A program made the position numbers and the translations under genes. A DNA stretch of 64,000 nt from Thiocapsa imhoffii. Its GTDB lineage: Bacteria; Pseudomonadota; Gammaproteobacteria; Chromatiales; Chromatiaceae. The stretch spans positions 295,839 to 359,838 of the forward strand of contig NZ_NRSD01000002.1 in assembly GCF_016583985.1 (NCBI RefSeq), read 5' to 3'. Below the pieces are notes generated by a model, which was not told the DNA's origin, did no database searches, and was given only the letters and a program-made list of their open reading frames with translations. Every line of letters begins with the position of its first letter. Within the stretch, counting starts at the first letter, position 1. Below are positions 9,371 through 18,586 of this stretch, one piece after another.

Positions 9371-11227
9371 ATGAATCAATATCCCTTGTGGAAGAATATC
9401 CTGATCATTGGCGTCGTGATCGTCGCCTTGATCCTAGCCCTGCCCAATCTGTTCTCTCAAGATCCGTCGATCGAGATCACGGCGGCACGTGGATCGGAGG
9501 TGACCGATGCCAGTCTCGCGGAGGTCAAGGCAGTCCTTGAGAACGCGGAAGTCCCCTTCAAGCAAGTCGAGATCCGCGATGGCGGCAAGCTGTTCGTCAG
9601 CTTCGCGAGTTCAGGTGACCAGTTGCGTGGTCAAGAGGCCATCGAACGGACCCTCTCGCAACGTTACCGCACGGCACTGACCCTGGCCGCGGATCTACCC
9701 GGATGGGTGCGGGCGGTCGGTCTCAATCCCATGTCGATGGGACTCGATCTCCGGGGCGGGATCCATGTGGTGATCGACGTCGACATGGAGGCGGCCCTCG
9801 ATCAGGCACTCGAGCGCTACGTTGGCGATATTCGGACCGAACTGCGCGACAAGCGCATTCGCTATCAAACGCTCGCGCGCGAAGGGTCGCGCATCCTGAT
9901 CAAGTTCAATGACACCGAAGCGCGAGACACCGCGGAACGCGCACTGAGTCGCGAGTTCCGCGATCTCGAATTCCAGAGCTTGACCGAAGGGGGAAGTGCG
10001 GCGATCGCGGCAACCTTGCCGGTGGCCCAACAGGAGCAGATTCGCACCTTTGCCCTTCAGCAGAACATCACGACGCTACGCAATCGCGTCAATGCGCTCG
10101 GCGTCGCCGAGCCGAGCATTGCGCGACAGGGCGAGCGGCGGATCGTCGTGCAATTGCCCGGTGCCCAGGATCCCGGCCGTTTGAAGGAAATCCTCGGCGC
10201 AACCGCGACCTTGGAGTACCGCCTCGTCGACACCGAGAACAGTGTCGCCGATGCCATCGAGGGGCGCGTACCCGTGAACAGTCGTCTCTATCGTGAACGG
10301 GATGGCAGTCCCATTCTGCTCAATCGTCGCGTGATCGTCACGGGGGATCAGATCACCGACGCCTCGGCGGGATTCGACAGCCAGACGGGGAGTCCCGCCG
10401 TGTTCGTGAACCTCGACGGCCAGGGGGCGCGACGGATGCGCGATGTCACGACGGAGAACGTTGGTAAACCCATGGCCGTGGTCTTCATCGAGAATCAGAC
10501 CACGACGGAGATGGTCGATGGGGAGGCCGTGAAGCGCACGCGCAAGGTGGAGGAGGTCATCAGCGTCGCGACCATCCGCGAGCCGTTCGGGCGCCGCTTC
10601 CAGACCACGGGTCTGGACGGGACCAACGAGGCGCATAATCTGGCCTTGCTGTTGCGCTCCGGCGCCTTGGCCGCCCCGATTCAAATCGTCGAGGAGCGTA
10701 CGATCGGACCGAGCCTGGGGCAAGACAACATCGATCAGGGCGTTCGCTCCGTATTGATGGGACTCTTCCTCGTGCTCATCTTCATGGGTCTCTACTACAA
10801 GGTCTTCGGCTTGGTCGCCGATCTTGTCTTGGTCGTGAATCTGGTGATGATCGTGGCCATCCTGTCCCTGCTGCAGGCGACCCTCACCTTGCCCGGGATT
10901 GCCGGCATCGTGCTGACGGTCGGCATGGCGGTTGATGCCAACGTTTTGATCTACGAGCGAATACGAGAAGAGATTCGCAACGGAAACTCGCCGCAGGCCA
11001 GTATCCATGCCGGCTATGACAAGGCACTCTCGACCATCGTGGATGCCAATGTCACCACTTTGATCGCCGCTGTCGTGCTCTTCAGCTTTGGGACCGGGCC
11101 AATCAAGGGGTTCGCAGTGACTCTCTTCATCGGCATCATCGCCTCCATGTTCACGGCGATTCTGGGGTCGCGCGCCATCATCAATCTGATCTACGGTGGT
11201 CGCCGCGTGAAAAAATTGGCGATTTAA
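9371..11227 (+). CDS. secD: Protein translocase subunit SecD
   Basis: SecD with SecF forms the proton-driven motor that pulls preproteins from the Sec channel into the periplasm. The 618 residues include an N-terminal membrane anchor, a large periplasmic part with MGLDLRGGIHVVIDVD (the P1 head signature) and a repeated beta-rich region, then five C-terminal membrane helices carrying DQGVRSVLMGL and GMAVDANVLIYERIREE (RND-type motif D). The sequence is complete. It is 116 bases upstream of secF and on the same transcript by arrangement. Confidence 0.97.
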   Translation: MNQYPLWKNILIIGVVIVALILALPNLFSQDPSIEITAARGSEVTDASLAEVKAVLENAEVPFKQVEIRDGGKLFVSFASSGDQLRGQEAIERTLSQRYRTALTLAADLPGWVRAVGLNPMSMGLDLRGGIHVVIDVDMEAALDQALERYVGDIRTELRDKRIRYQTLAREGSRILIKFNDTEARDTAERALSREFRDLEFQSLTEGGSAAIAATLPVAQQEQIRTFALQQNITTLRNRVNALGVAEPSIARQGERRIVVQLPGAQDPGRLKEILGATATLEYRLVDTENSVADAIEGRVPVNSRLYRERDGSPILLNRRVIVTGDQITDASAGFDSQTGSPAVFVNLDGQGARRMRDVTTENVGKPMAVVFIENQTTTEMVDGEAVKRTRKVEEVISVATIREPFGRRFQTTGLDGTNEAHNLALLLRSGALAAPIQIVEERTIGPSLGQDNIDQGVRSVLMGLFLVLIFMGLYYKVFGLVADLVLVVNLVMIVAILSLLQATLTLPGIAGIVLTVGMAVDANVLIYERIREEIRNGNSPQASIHAGYDKALSTIVDANVTTLIAAVVLFSFGTGPIKGFAVTLFIGIIASMFTAILGSRAIINLIYGGRRVKKLAI

Positions 11228-11343
11228 GCCGGATCGGATGAGAACGCAGCGAACGCGGATCGCGCACGGCCGGATACGGACCGACGCTGCGCCGATCCCA
11301 ACCAGACACCCCCTCCGGGGTGTCGTCGAACAAGGGTGATGCG

Positions 11344-12297
11344 ATGAAGGATTTGAGTGCCATCAATGAACTGAATATCGACTTTATGGGCATTCGCCGG
11401 CCCGCGGTCATCCTGTCCGGTGTGATCTTGCTCATCTTGCTGGTCGTCATGGTGTTCCGGGGGTTCAATCTCGGTCTCGATTTCACCGGTGGAACGGTCT
11501 TGGAGGTGGGATATCAAGAGCCGGTGGAACTCTCGGAGGTGCGCGCGGCACTGGAATCGAAGGGCTTCACGGGCGCGACTGTCCAACATTTTGGGTCGCG
11601 CACGGAGGTGATGATTCGCCTCGCCCCCCAGGAGGGTGAAGAGGCGAGCGCGCAGATGAGCGAGGAGGTCTTCCAGGCTCTCAGCGAAGCCGTCGCGGGT
11701 CGGGTTGAACTGCGTCGGGTCGAGTTCGTGGGACCACAGGTGGGTGAGGAGTTGCGCGAGCAGGGAGGGCTGGCGGTCTTGTTCGCCCTGATGGGGATCA
11801 TGGTCTACGTGGCGCTGCGCTTCGAGTGGCGGTTCGCCGTCGGAGCGGTGGTTGCCATCATCCACGACGTCATCTTCACGCTTGGTATCTTCTCGCTCTT
11901 CTGGATCTCGTTCGACCTGACGGTGTTGGCCGCCATCCTCGCGGTGATCGGCTATTCCTTGAACGATACCATTGTCATCTTCGACCGGATTCGCGAGAAC
12001 TTTCGCAAGATGCGCAAGGGGTCGGTGATCGAGATCACCAACACCTCGATCAATCAGACGCTGTCGCGGACGATTGTGACGTCCGGAACCACCTTGCTGG
12101 TCCTGATCGCCCTCTACGTGTTCGGCGGCGAGGCCATCAGCGGCTTTTCACTTGCCCTGATCATCGGAGTGGTGATTGGAACCTACTCGACGATCTTCGT
12201 TGCAACCGCGGCAGTGATCTTGTTGGGGGTCAGTCGCGCCGATCTCCTGCCCGTTCCGAAGGAAGGGGCTGAGTCCGGTGGGACGTCACTTCCCTGA
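11344..12297 (+). CDS. secF: Protein translocase subunit SecF
   Basis: Partner of SecD. The N-terminal helix is followed by GLDFTGGTVLEVGY (the SecF counterpart of the P1 signature) and a C-terminal bundle with VALRFEWRFAVGAV, IGYSLNDTIVIFDRIREN and NQTLSRTIVTSGTTLL, all typical of SecF. The 317-residue length is normal. The ATG at 11344 is preferred because AAGGGTG lies just upstream and the protein then starts in the usual way (MKDLSAINEL). A longer frame opens at 11320. It converges with rnk. Confidence 0.96.
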   Translation: MKDLSAINELNIDFMGIRRPAVILSGVILLILLVVMVFRGFNLGLDFTGGTVLEVGYQEPVELSEVRAALESKGFTGATVQHFGSRTEVMIRLAPQEGEEASAQMSEEVFQALSEAVAGRVELRRVEFVGPQVGEELREQGGLAVLFALMGIMVYVALRFEWRFAVGAVVAIIHDVIFTLGIFSLFWISFDLTVLAAILAVIGYSLNDTIVIFDRIRENFRKMRKGSVIEITNTSINQTLSRTIVTSGTTLLVLIALYVFGGEAISGFSLALIIGVVIGTYSTIFVATAAVILLGVSRADLLPVPKEGAESGGTSLP

Positions 12298-12339
12298 GCC
12301 GTCCTGATTGCGGGTGCGGCGCGCGCGTCTGAACTTCCA

Positions 12340-12375
12340 AGCGGCGGCAGGCCGGGTGTGTGCCCGTTCGCCGCT
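12340..12375. terminator. Possible terminator hairpin between secF and rnk
   Basis: Inverted repeat AGCGGCG (12340-12346) with CGCCGCT (12369-12375) lies in the 97-base gap between the convergent secF and rnk genes. The loop is long and no T run follows on either strand, so it is a weak call based mainly on position. Confidence 0.25.
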
Positions 12376-12394
12376 GGGAGTCGCGGCACCTTGA

Positions 12395-12805
12395 TCAGCG
12401 GTGAAAATCACCAGCGCGTTCGGGCTGGTAGATGATTTCAACGATGCGCACGCGCAGGCTCCCGCCGCCTGGCTTCGGCCATTCGATCTCGTCGTTCTCG
12501 GTGAGTCCGAGCAGGGCACTGCCGACCGGTGCGAGGATCGAGATGGTGCCGCTGTCATGGGCATCTTTGGGGTAGACCAGACGCAGACAGAATTCCTCCG
12601 AAGACGACTCGATGCGAAATCGCACCGTCGAGTTCATGGTCACGACGTTCGCTGGGACGTCCTTGGCGTCCACCACATCCGCTCGGTCCAGCTCGGCCGC
12701 GAGTTCAGCGCGGCCGGGTACCTTCGCATCATCAAGTGTTTCCAGCAGTCGCTCGAGTCGCTCCGCGTCGGTGGTGGAGAGGACGATCCTTGGTCGTGCT
12801 TGCAT
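12395..12805 (-). CDS. rnk: Rnk-type nucleoside diphosphate kinase regulator (GreA/GreB C-terminal fold)
   Basis: A 136-residue protein with an N-terminal helical segment (RIVLSTTDAERLERLLE) and a C-terminal GreA/GreB-like domain. Recognisable blocks are NSTVRFR, CLRLVYP, ISILAPVGSALLGL and the terminal EIEWPKPGG-VRIVEIIYQPE. Rnk binds RNA polymerase but lacks the coiled-coil tip acidic residues of Gre factors; it was named for effects on nucleoside diphosphate kinase. The ATG at 12805 gives the usual N-terminus; a longer frame starts at 12850. It follows the SQR-like flavoprotein by 13 bases and may share its transcript. Confidence 0.8.
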   Translation of the reverse strand: MQARPRIVLSTTDAERLERLLETLDDAKVPGRAELAAELDRADVVDAKDVPANVVTMNSTVRFRIESSSEEFCLRLVYPKDAHDSGTISILAPVGSALLGLTENDEIEWPKPGGGSLRVRIVEIIYQPERAGDFHR

Positions 12806-12818
12806 CGCGTGTCTTGCC

Positions 12819-13946
12819 TCATCGGTAGCTGCGCAAATAGAGCCATTCAAAGCCGCGCTTCATCCAATGGAAGGCGCGCCAGGATGGCAGAACTAAATTG
12901 TGTTTCTCGGTGCGGGCGACCAGCATCCCGGTATTGTTGGCGTCGACGATGCAGATCAACTCGACCTTGAAGGTCTCGTTTGCCGCTTCGCCGCGGAGTG
13001 CCTTGATCAAGTTCGTCGCGGCGGCACGTGCCTGCAGGTCGGCCATGTGCGCTTGCTTGGGCATCCAATCGGGTCCAGGAAAACTGCCTGAGTCCCCCGC
13101 AACGTAGACCTGCTCGAATCCCGGCACGCGGCAATGGGCATCGGCTTGCAGGAGACCACCCGACGAGCGGGGGAGGGTCGTGTTGTCGAACCAGGCGTTG
13201 CCGGTCATGCCCGGCATGAAGAGGATCAGATCGGCGTCGATCTCACCCCCTTCGGTGATGACCTTGGCGTCAGTGAAAGACTTGAGCTTGTGTCCAAGGT
13301 GTGTGGTGATGTCGCGCCGCTTCATCTCGGCCAAGATCCCGTCGACCGCCTTCGGACCGAGGCGGTTGCCAGGCCGTTCTGCGGGCGTGAAGAAGGTGAG
13401 CTGAAAGCGCTCGCGCCGCTTCTCCGCGCGTAACTGACTATCCATGCCGAAGAGGAACTCGAAGATGGGACCGCCCCGCATGGAACTGGGCTCGTTCGGG
13501 TTACCCGCAAATCCCATCGCGATGTGGCCTCCGTCCATGGCCTTGACCCGGTCACGAATCGCCTCCGCGGCAGCAATTCCTTCACAGGGCGTGATGGCGT
13601 GCTCAATACCAGGGAGCTTCTTGATGAAGCGTCCCCCGCTACAGATGATGAGTCCGTCGTTCGCGACCGGTCCCGCGGTTGTCTCGAGCGTGCGCCCGTC
13701 CGGGCTGAGCCCGGTCGCCTCCGCCGCGAGGTGCTCGACGCTCATCCGCTTGAAGAAGGGCGCGAGATCGATTCTGAGGTCCGCGCCCGTGCGAATCCCG
13801 CAGGGAATCCAGATCAGCCCTGGGTAGTAGATGAATTCGGGTTTCGGGCTGACCAGCGTGATCACGCACTGTGGTTCGAGGCGCCGGATGGTGCGAACGG
13901 CCGTGAGGGCGGCGAAGCCGGACCCAACGATGGTGATGCGATGCAT
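12819..13946 (-). CDS. SQR-family FAD-dependent oxidoreductase lacking the central catalytic cysteine
   Basis: A 375-residue two-dinucleotide-binding flavoprotein of the sulfide:quinone oxidoreductase group. GSGFAALTA at 8-16 is the FAD GxGxxx loop and VYVAGDSGSFPGPDWMPKQAH at 281-300 is the second FAD-binding region. C121 (TPCEG) and C332 (CIVDANNTGM) line up with the first and third SQR cysteines as I remember the Acidithiobacillus enzyme. The middle one, normally in a C-x-G-P-x-x-E-F block, is Arg157 here (RGGPIFEF). The C-terminus ends with aromatic residues, compatible with membrane attachment as in SQR. No Tat signal is present, so it is not FccB. In this sulfur-oxidising context a role in sulfide or polysulfide oxidation is tempting but unproven. 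Confidence 0.7.
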   Translation of the reverse strand: MHRITIVGSGFAALTAVRTIRRLEPQCVITLVSPKPEFIYYPGLIWIPCGIRTGADLRIDLAPFFKRMSVEHLAAEATGLSPDGRTLETTAGPVANDGLIICSGGRFIKKLPGIEHAITPCEGIAAAEAIRDRVKAMDGGHIAMGFAGNPNEPSSMRGGPIFEFLFGMDSQLRAEKRRERFQLTFFTPAERPGNRLGPKAVDGILAEMKRRDITTHLGHKLKSFTDAKVITEGGEIDADLILFMPGMTGNAWFDNTTLPRSSGGLLQADAHCRVPGFEQVYVAGDSGSFPGPDWMPKQAHMADLQARAAATNLIKALRGEAANETFKVELICIVDANNTGMLVARTEKHNLVLPSWRAFHWMKRGFEWLYLRSYR

Positions 13947-14064
13947 GGATGACTCCGAATGATCTCAAGCGGAAGACGAGTGGCGGATCGCTGCCGCGGC
14001 CATTGTAGCGCGATCCGAGACACAATCCCGGTGCCGCGAGTGGCGCGGCGGGTTGGAGGTCTCC

Positions 14065-14697
14065 TCAGGTGCCGCGGTCGGCGCGCAACAGTGGCTCTAG
14101 GGTCGGCCACACATTCTCCAGGATCAGCGGTTGCGCCGCGGCTGTTGGATGGATGGTATCCGCTTGCATGAGCGCGCGGTCTTGCGCGACGCCGGCCAGA
14201 AAATCCTCGATCAAGGGGATGGATTGCTCGGTGGCGATGTCCCGGAACACGGCTTGAAAGCCCTCGGTGTAAGCCGCACCATAATTGGGCGGTAAGCGCA
14301 CCGAGGCGAGGACAACCTGGCTTCCAGCGGCATGTCCGAGGGCGATCATCTCAGTCAGGTTGTCACGGATGCGCTCGAACGCCATTCCACGTAAACCGTC
14401 ATTGGCCCCGAGCTCGATCAGCAGGATGGTCGGACGGTGTTGTTCGAGCAACGCGGCGAGACGCGTCACTCCCCCCGCAGTCGTTTCACCCGAGATGCTT
14501 GCATTAATGATGCGCTGTGGCAGTCCCTGGTCGCGTAAGCGAGCCTCGAGGAGGCTCACCCAGCCCCGTTCTTGGTCAATGCCATAGCTCGCACTCAGGC
14601 TGTCGCCGAGGATGAGGAGGACCGGTTCGCGTCCGACGTCCTGGCTCGCCGCCAAGCCCGGAATGATGAGAGTCGTCAGTAGGAGTAATCGGATCAT
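14065..14697 (-). CDS. tesA: Periplasmic SGNH esterase / acyl-CoA thioesterase I (TesA type)
   Basis: A 210-residue GDSL-family hydrolase exported by a short signal peptide (MIRLLLLTTLIIPGLAAS). Block I is LGDSLSASYGI with the nucleophilic Ser, block II has the Gly in ISGETTAGG, block III is ELGANDGLRG with the oxyanion Asn, and block V is DTIHPTAAAQ with the Asp-His dyad. TesA hydrolyses acyl-CoA, aryl esters and lysophospholipids in E. coli. The gene is divergent from the ybbA-like ABC gene, the same arrangement as in E. coli. The two start codons overlap in a CATG at 14695-14698. Confidence 0.92.
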   Translation of the reverse strand: MIRLLLLTTLIIPGLAASQDVGREPVLLILGDSLSASYGIDQERGWVSLLEARLRDQGLPQRIINASISGETTAGGVTRLAALLEQHRPTILLIELGANDGLRGMAFERIRDNLTEMIALGHAAGSQVVLASVRLPPNYGAAYTEGFQAVFRDIATEQSIPLIEDFLAGVAQDRALMQADTIHPTAAAQPLILENVWPTLEPLLRADRGT

Positions 14698-15385
14698 GTC
14701 AGGTGAAAGGCCTCAGGCCGTGTCGAAAGCGATCGCCCTTGGGAAGCATGTTACTGGCCCAAGCGGTGGCTTGACCATCTTGGAACGACTCGACCTGGAG
14801 ATCCTGCCCGGCGAGGCGGTCGCGATCCTCGGGGCCTCTGGTTCCGGCAAGTCGACCCTGCTCGGACTGCTCGCGGGGCTGGATCGTTCCAGCACGGGCG
14901 AAGTCTGGTTGTGCGGTGAACGGGTCGACGATCTCGATGAGGACGGGCGCGCCGCCTTGCGCAGCGGACGGGTCGGGTTCGTGTTCCAGAATTTTCAACT
15001 GCTCACGACGCTGACGGCACGCGAGAACGTTCTCCTGCCGCTGGAATTGACGGGGACGCGGGATGCGGCGCAGCGCGCCGATGAGGCCCTTGAGCGCGTC
15101 GGTCTGACCGCACGTGCCGGGCATTATCCGCGCCAACTCTCCGGTGGCGAACAGCAGCGTGTGGCGATCGCTCGCGCCTACGCACCACGTCCGGAGGTTC
15201 TCTTCGCCGATGAACCAACCGGCAATCTGGATCAGGTCACGGGAGAGCAGATCATCGATCTGCTGCTGGACCTGCGCAGTGAGGCCGGTGCGGCGCTCGT
15301 CTTGGTGACGCATGATCCGCGGCTGGCCGAGCGCTGTGATCGGCGTCTGCACATGCGGGCTGGACATCTGGAGGCCGGCGCGTGA
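14696..15385 (+). CDS. ybbA: ABC transporter ATP-binding protein, YbbA/LolD-like
   Basis: A 229-residue MacB/LolD-type ATPase. The Walker A motif is GASGSGKST, the signature is LSGGEQQRVAIARA, Walker B is VLFADEPTGNLD, and the H-loop lies in VTHDPRLA. The start at 14696 is chosen because AGGAG lies 10 bases upstream and the protein then begins at the usual distance from Walker A; in-frame starts further up would extend it into tesA. It is followed by a GTGA four-base overlap with the large permease. Such ATPases power mechanotransmission or lipoprotein release rather than import. Confidence 0.92.
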   Translation: MSGERPQAVSKAIALGKHVTGPSGGLTILERLDLEILPGEAVAILGASGSGKSTLLGLLAGLDRSSTGEVWLCGERVDDLDEDGRAALRSGRVGFVFQNFQLLTTLTARENVLLPLELTGTRDAAQRADEALERVGLTARAGHYPRQLSGGEQQRVAIARAYAPRPEVLFADEPTGNLDQVTGEQIIDLLLDLRSEAGAALVLVTHDPRLAERCDRRLHMRAGHLEAGA

Positions 15386-17928
15386 AGACCTGGCGCATCA
15401 CACTGCGGCTCTTGAATCAGGACTGGCGCAGCGGAGAACTCTATCTTCTGGCTTCGGCGTTGATCTTGACGGTTGCCGCAATCACGGCGGTCGGCTTCTT
15501 CACCGACCGGGTCGAGGGCGCGATGGCACGCCAAGGCGGTGAGCTCATTGCGGCGGACTTGGCGCTGGAATCAGCCACGCCCGTGCCCGCGACCTACGCC
15601 GAGCAGGCGCGTGCGCTCGGGCTTGAGACGGCACGGTTCATCGACTTTCGCAGCGTGGTCCTGAGCGATGCGGGTCCACAGCTCGTTCAGGTCAAGGCCG
15701 TGGATCCAGCCTATCCGTTGCGCGGACAACTCCAGGTGCGCGACGGCCTCGAGGCGCCGGAAACACCGACAACGACTGGCCCGCCGCCCGGAGAGGCCTG
15801 GGTCGAAGCGCGCTTGTTGCACTTGCTCGAGGCCCGTCTGGGTGATGAGGTGACGTTGGGTGAGACCAATCTCCGGCTTGGCGCCATCCTGAGCGATGAG
15901 CCAGATCGTGCTGGAGCCCTGTTCGCGATGGCTCCGCGTATCCTGATCAACGAAACGGATCTGGCGGCGACGGGGTTGATCAGCGAGGCCAGTCGCGCCG
16001 AGCATCGACTCTTGATCGCGGGCGAGGCCAGTCGGGTGGAGCGTTACCGATCCGGGATCGCGACCAGCCTCCCGGTCAATCTGCGTCTGATCGACGCCGC
16101 CGATGCGCGCCCTGAATTCGCCGCGGCGGTCGAACGGGCGTCCCGCTTCCTCCATCTGGCGACCTTGGTCACCCTGTTGGTGGCCGGTGCCGCCATCGCC
16201 CTGGCAAGTCACCGGTTTGTCGAGCGTCAGACCGACGCCGTGGCCGTCATGCGATGCCTGGGCGCACCCCATCATCTTCTGATGCGGATTTTCATCCTGC
16301 GGTTGTTGGCGTTTGGATTGGTCGCGAGTCTGGTGGGATGTCTGATCGGCTGGCTCGGGCAACTTGGACTCAGCCTCATGCTGGCCGAATGGTTCACTAC
16401 CGACCTGCCGCCACCCTCATGGACGCCCGTACTGGTTGGCCTGGCGACGGGTCTGTTGGCGCTCTCCGGCTTCGCGTTACCACCGCTCTTCCAATTATCC
16501 CAGGTCTCGCCCCTGCGCGCCTTGCGTCGCGACCTCGGCCCTCCCCGTGGCTCGGCCATCTTGACCGTCTTGGTGGCCGCGCTCGCCATGGCGCTGTTGA
16601 TCGTGTGGCAGGCGGGGGACCTCCAACTCGCCTGGAAACTGATCGCTGGGGTGCTGGGCGCGGTCCTGAGCCTGGTGCTCGTGGTGTTGCTGCTGGTGCG
16701 AATTGCCGGGCGGATCGCGGGGCGCGCGCGCGGGGTCTGGCGGCTCGGCTTGGCGGCCTTGGCACGGCGCCCGACGGGTGCTGTCCTGCAAATCTCCGGT
16801 TTGGGGATCGGCATCCTGGCACTCCTGCTGCTAGCCGTGGTCCGCGTCGATCTGCTGCGCGCCTGGCAAGAGAATCTCCCGCTCGGGGCCCCCAACCACT
16901 TCCTGATCAACATCCAGCCGCAAGATGTCGAGCCACTCCAGGAGTTCTTGCGGGAGTCTGGTGTGACTGCCCAGGAGTCGGCGCAACCGCGGGACGCGTC
17001 AGCCGATGTGGGAGCGACCAGAATCGATCCGATGATTCGGGGCCGCTTGATTCGGGTCAACGCGCGCTCAGTCAGTCCGTCGGATTTCGCTGATCCGCGC
17101 GCGGAGCGTCTCGCCTCGCGTGAGTTCAACCTCAGCTATGCAACACAACTGCAGCCGGATAATCGAATCCGCGCGGGGTCCTGGTGGTCGGGCGAGGACG
17201 CGCAGGCTCAGTTCTCGGTCGAGGAAGGGATTGCCGAGACCCTGGGCATTCGCTTGGGTGACGAGATCACCTTTCTGGTTTCCGGTCGCGAGGTCAGCGC
17301 GCCGGTCACCAGTTTGCGCGAGGTGCGCTGGGACAGCTTCAACGTCAACTTCTTTGTCATCTCCTCACCGAGCGTGCTGGCCGCCGAGCCCGCGACCTTC
17401 ATCACGAGTTTTTTCCTCCCTCGCGATCGCGCGAGCCTGGTCGCCGAGTTGGTCCGGCAATTTCCGAGTGTCACGGTGTTGGATGTGGACGCCTTGCTCG
17501 CGCAGGTCCGCCAAGTCGTCGACCGTGGTGCCATGGCGATCGAGTACGTCTTTTTGTTCACCTTGGCGGCGGGTTTGCTGGTCATGTACGCGGGCATTCA
17601 AGCCAGTTTGGAAGAGCGGCAGCGTGAACATGGCATTTTGAGGACGTTGGGGACTGGGCGCCGCGCGCTGTTGACGAGCCTGGCGGTCGAGTTCACCGCG
17701 GCGGGACTCATCGCGGGGACGCTTGCCTCGGTGTTCGCGGGATTGATCGGCTGGCTCCTGGCCGAGCAGTTGTTTGGACTCACGCTCACCTTCAACCCGT
17801 CATTGTGGCTGTTCGGCGTCTTGGGCTCTGCCCTGCTGATCGGGTTGGCCGGAACGATCGCGACCTATCCGTTGCTGATTCGCCCGCCGCTCAGGGCTAT
17901 CCGAGACGCGGTTTCCGGGGGCGGTTGA
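15382..17928 (+). CDS. ybbP: ABC transporter permease, YbbP-like (FtsX superfamily)
   Basis: An 848-residue inner-membrane protein starting at a GTG that overlaps the stop of the ATPase gene. It has an N-terminal helix and a large periplasmic domain, then clusters of membrane helices around residues 250-500 and a second periplasmic domain. The C-terminal FtsX block begins with FLFTLAAGLLVMYAGIQAS-LEERQREHGILRTLG. This ten-helix, two-FtsX layout is that of YbbP. With the ATPase it should form a MacB-like exporter or mechanotransmitter; linkage to tesA suggests lipid or lysophospholipid handling at the envelope, which is inference. Confidence 0.9.
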   Translation: MKTWRITLRLLNQDWRSGELYLLASALILTVAAITAVGFFTDRVEGAMARQGGELIAADLALESATPVPATYAEQARALGLETARFIDFRSVVLSDAGPQLVQVKAVDPAYPLRGQLQVRDGLEAPETPTTTGPPPGEAWVEARLLHLLEARLGDEVTLGETNLRLGAILSDEPDRAGALFAMAPRILINETDLAATGLISEASRAEHRLLIAGEASRVERYRSGIATSLPVNLRLIDAADARPEFAAAVERASRFLHLATLVTLLVAGAAIALASHRFVERQTDAVAVMRCLGAPHHLLMRIFILRLLAFGLVASLVGCLIGWLGQLGLSLMLAEWFTTDLPPPSWTPVLVGLATGLLALSGFALPPLFQLSQVSPLRALRRDLGPPRGSAILTVLVAALAMALLIVWQAGDLQLAWKLIAGVLGAVLSLVLVVLLLVRIAGRIAGRARGVWRLGLAALARRPTGAVLQISGLGIGILALLLLAVVRVDLLRAWQENLPLGAPNHFLINIQPQDVEPLQEFLRESGVTAQESAQPRDASADVGATRIDPMIRGRLIRVNARSVSPSDFADPRAERLASREFNLSYATQLQPDNRIRAGSWWSGEDAQAQFSVEEGIAETLGIRLGDEITFLVSGREVSAPVTSLREVRWDSFNVNFFVISSPSVLAAEPATFITSFFLPRDRASLVAELVRQFPSVTVLDVDALLAQVRQVVDRGAMAIEYVFLFTLAAGLLVMYAGIQASLEERQREHGILRTLGTGRRALLTSLAVEFTAAGLIAGTLASVFAGLIGWLLAEQLFGLTLTFNPSLWLFGVLGSALLIGLAGTIATYPLLIRPPLRAIRDAVSGGG

Positions 17929-17980
17929 GCCTGACCGCAACCGAGCAAACGCATCCTAGCGAGGCCAGTCGTGTGAGCGA

Positions 17981-18586
17981 ATGACACCGGCGAGTGTGTC
18001 TGAGCCCAAGTGGGTGAGTTTGAATCCGAGCGAGTTGGTTGGCTTTCTGGGCCCGACCGTAGCGCATGCCGATCTGGCCGATGCACGGATGTTGGCCGAG
18101 ACCTGTCACGGCTGTCATGGTCCAAACGGGGTCAGCATGGGGCCGGCGGCCCCGACGATTGCCGGTTTCGATCGTCAGTATCTGATTCGCGTCCTGCAGG
18201 AATTTCGCGAGGACGAGCGCGAATCCACGATCATGGGTCGGATCATGACCGGCTATCGCCCGGCCGAGATCCGGCGAATGGCAAGTTACTTCGCGGCGCA
18301 GACCTGGGCGTCCGCCGACGTGCAACTCGACCGGGTTGTCGTGGAACAGGGGCGTGCGATCCATGAGCACGCGTGCGTCGAATGCCATCAGGACGGGGGC
18401 CGTCATCAGGACCGGGATACCCCCCGCATCGCCGGGCAATGGCCCATCTATCTGCTCTTTCAACTGGAGTCATTCCGGGACCGCCCAACCAGTATTCGTC
18501 AGCCGTCGAAGATGCGTGAGGCCCTCGAAGCACTCTCGGACGATGACCTGGGGGCCTTGGCGCAATACTACGCGAGTGAACGGTGA
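17981..18586 (+). CDS. Dihaem cytochrome c resembling the FccA subunit of flavocytochrome c
   Basis: Two c-type haem sites are visible, CHGCH near residue 44 and CVECH near residue 130. The segments STIMGRIMTGY, MASYFAAQTW, IAGQWPIYLLFQLESFRD and the ending LAQYYASER match what I remember of Allochromatium FccA almost position by position. FccA accepts electrons from the FAD subunit during periplasmic sulfide oxidation. No fccB flavoprotein gene adjoins it; the nearest flavoprotein is the SQR-like one 4 kb away. The N-terminus (MTPASVSEPK...) is not a textbook signal peptide; only LVGFLGPTVAHA looks like a cleavage region, so the true start or an upstream frameshift should be considered. Confidence 0.8.
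   Translation: MTPASVSEPKWVSLNPSELVGFLGPTVAHADLADARMLAETCHGCHGPNGVSMGPAAPTIAGFDRQYLIRVLQEFREDERESTIMGRIMTGYRPAEIRRMASYFAAQTWASADVQLDRVVVEQGRAIHEHACVECHQDGGRHQDRDTPRIAGQWPIYLLFQLESFRDRPTSIRQPSKMREALEALSDDDLGALAQYYASER

Noticed and set aside
10076..11008. Long minus-strand frame antisense to secD
   Set aside because: secD is unmistakable in the other strand; the antisense translation is His/Asp-rich shadow sequence.
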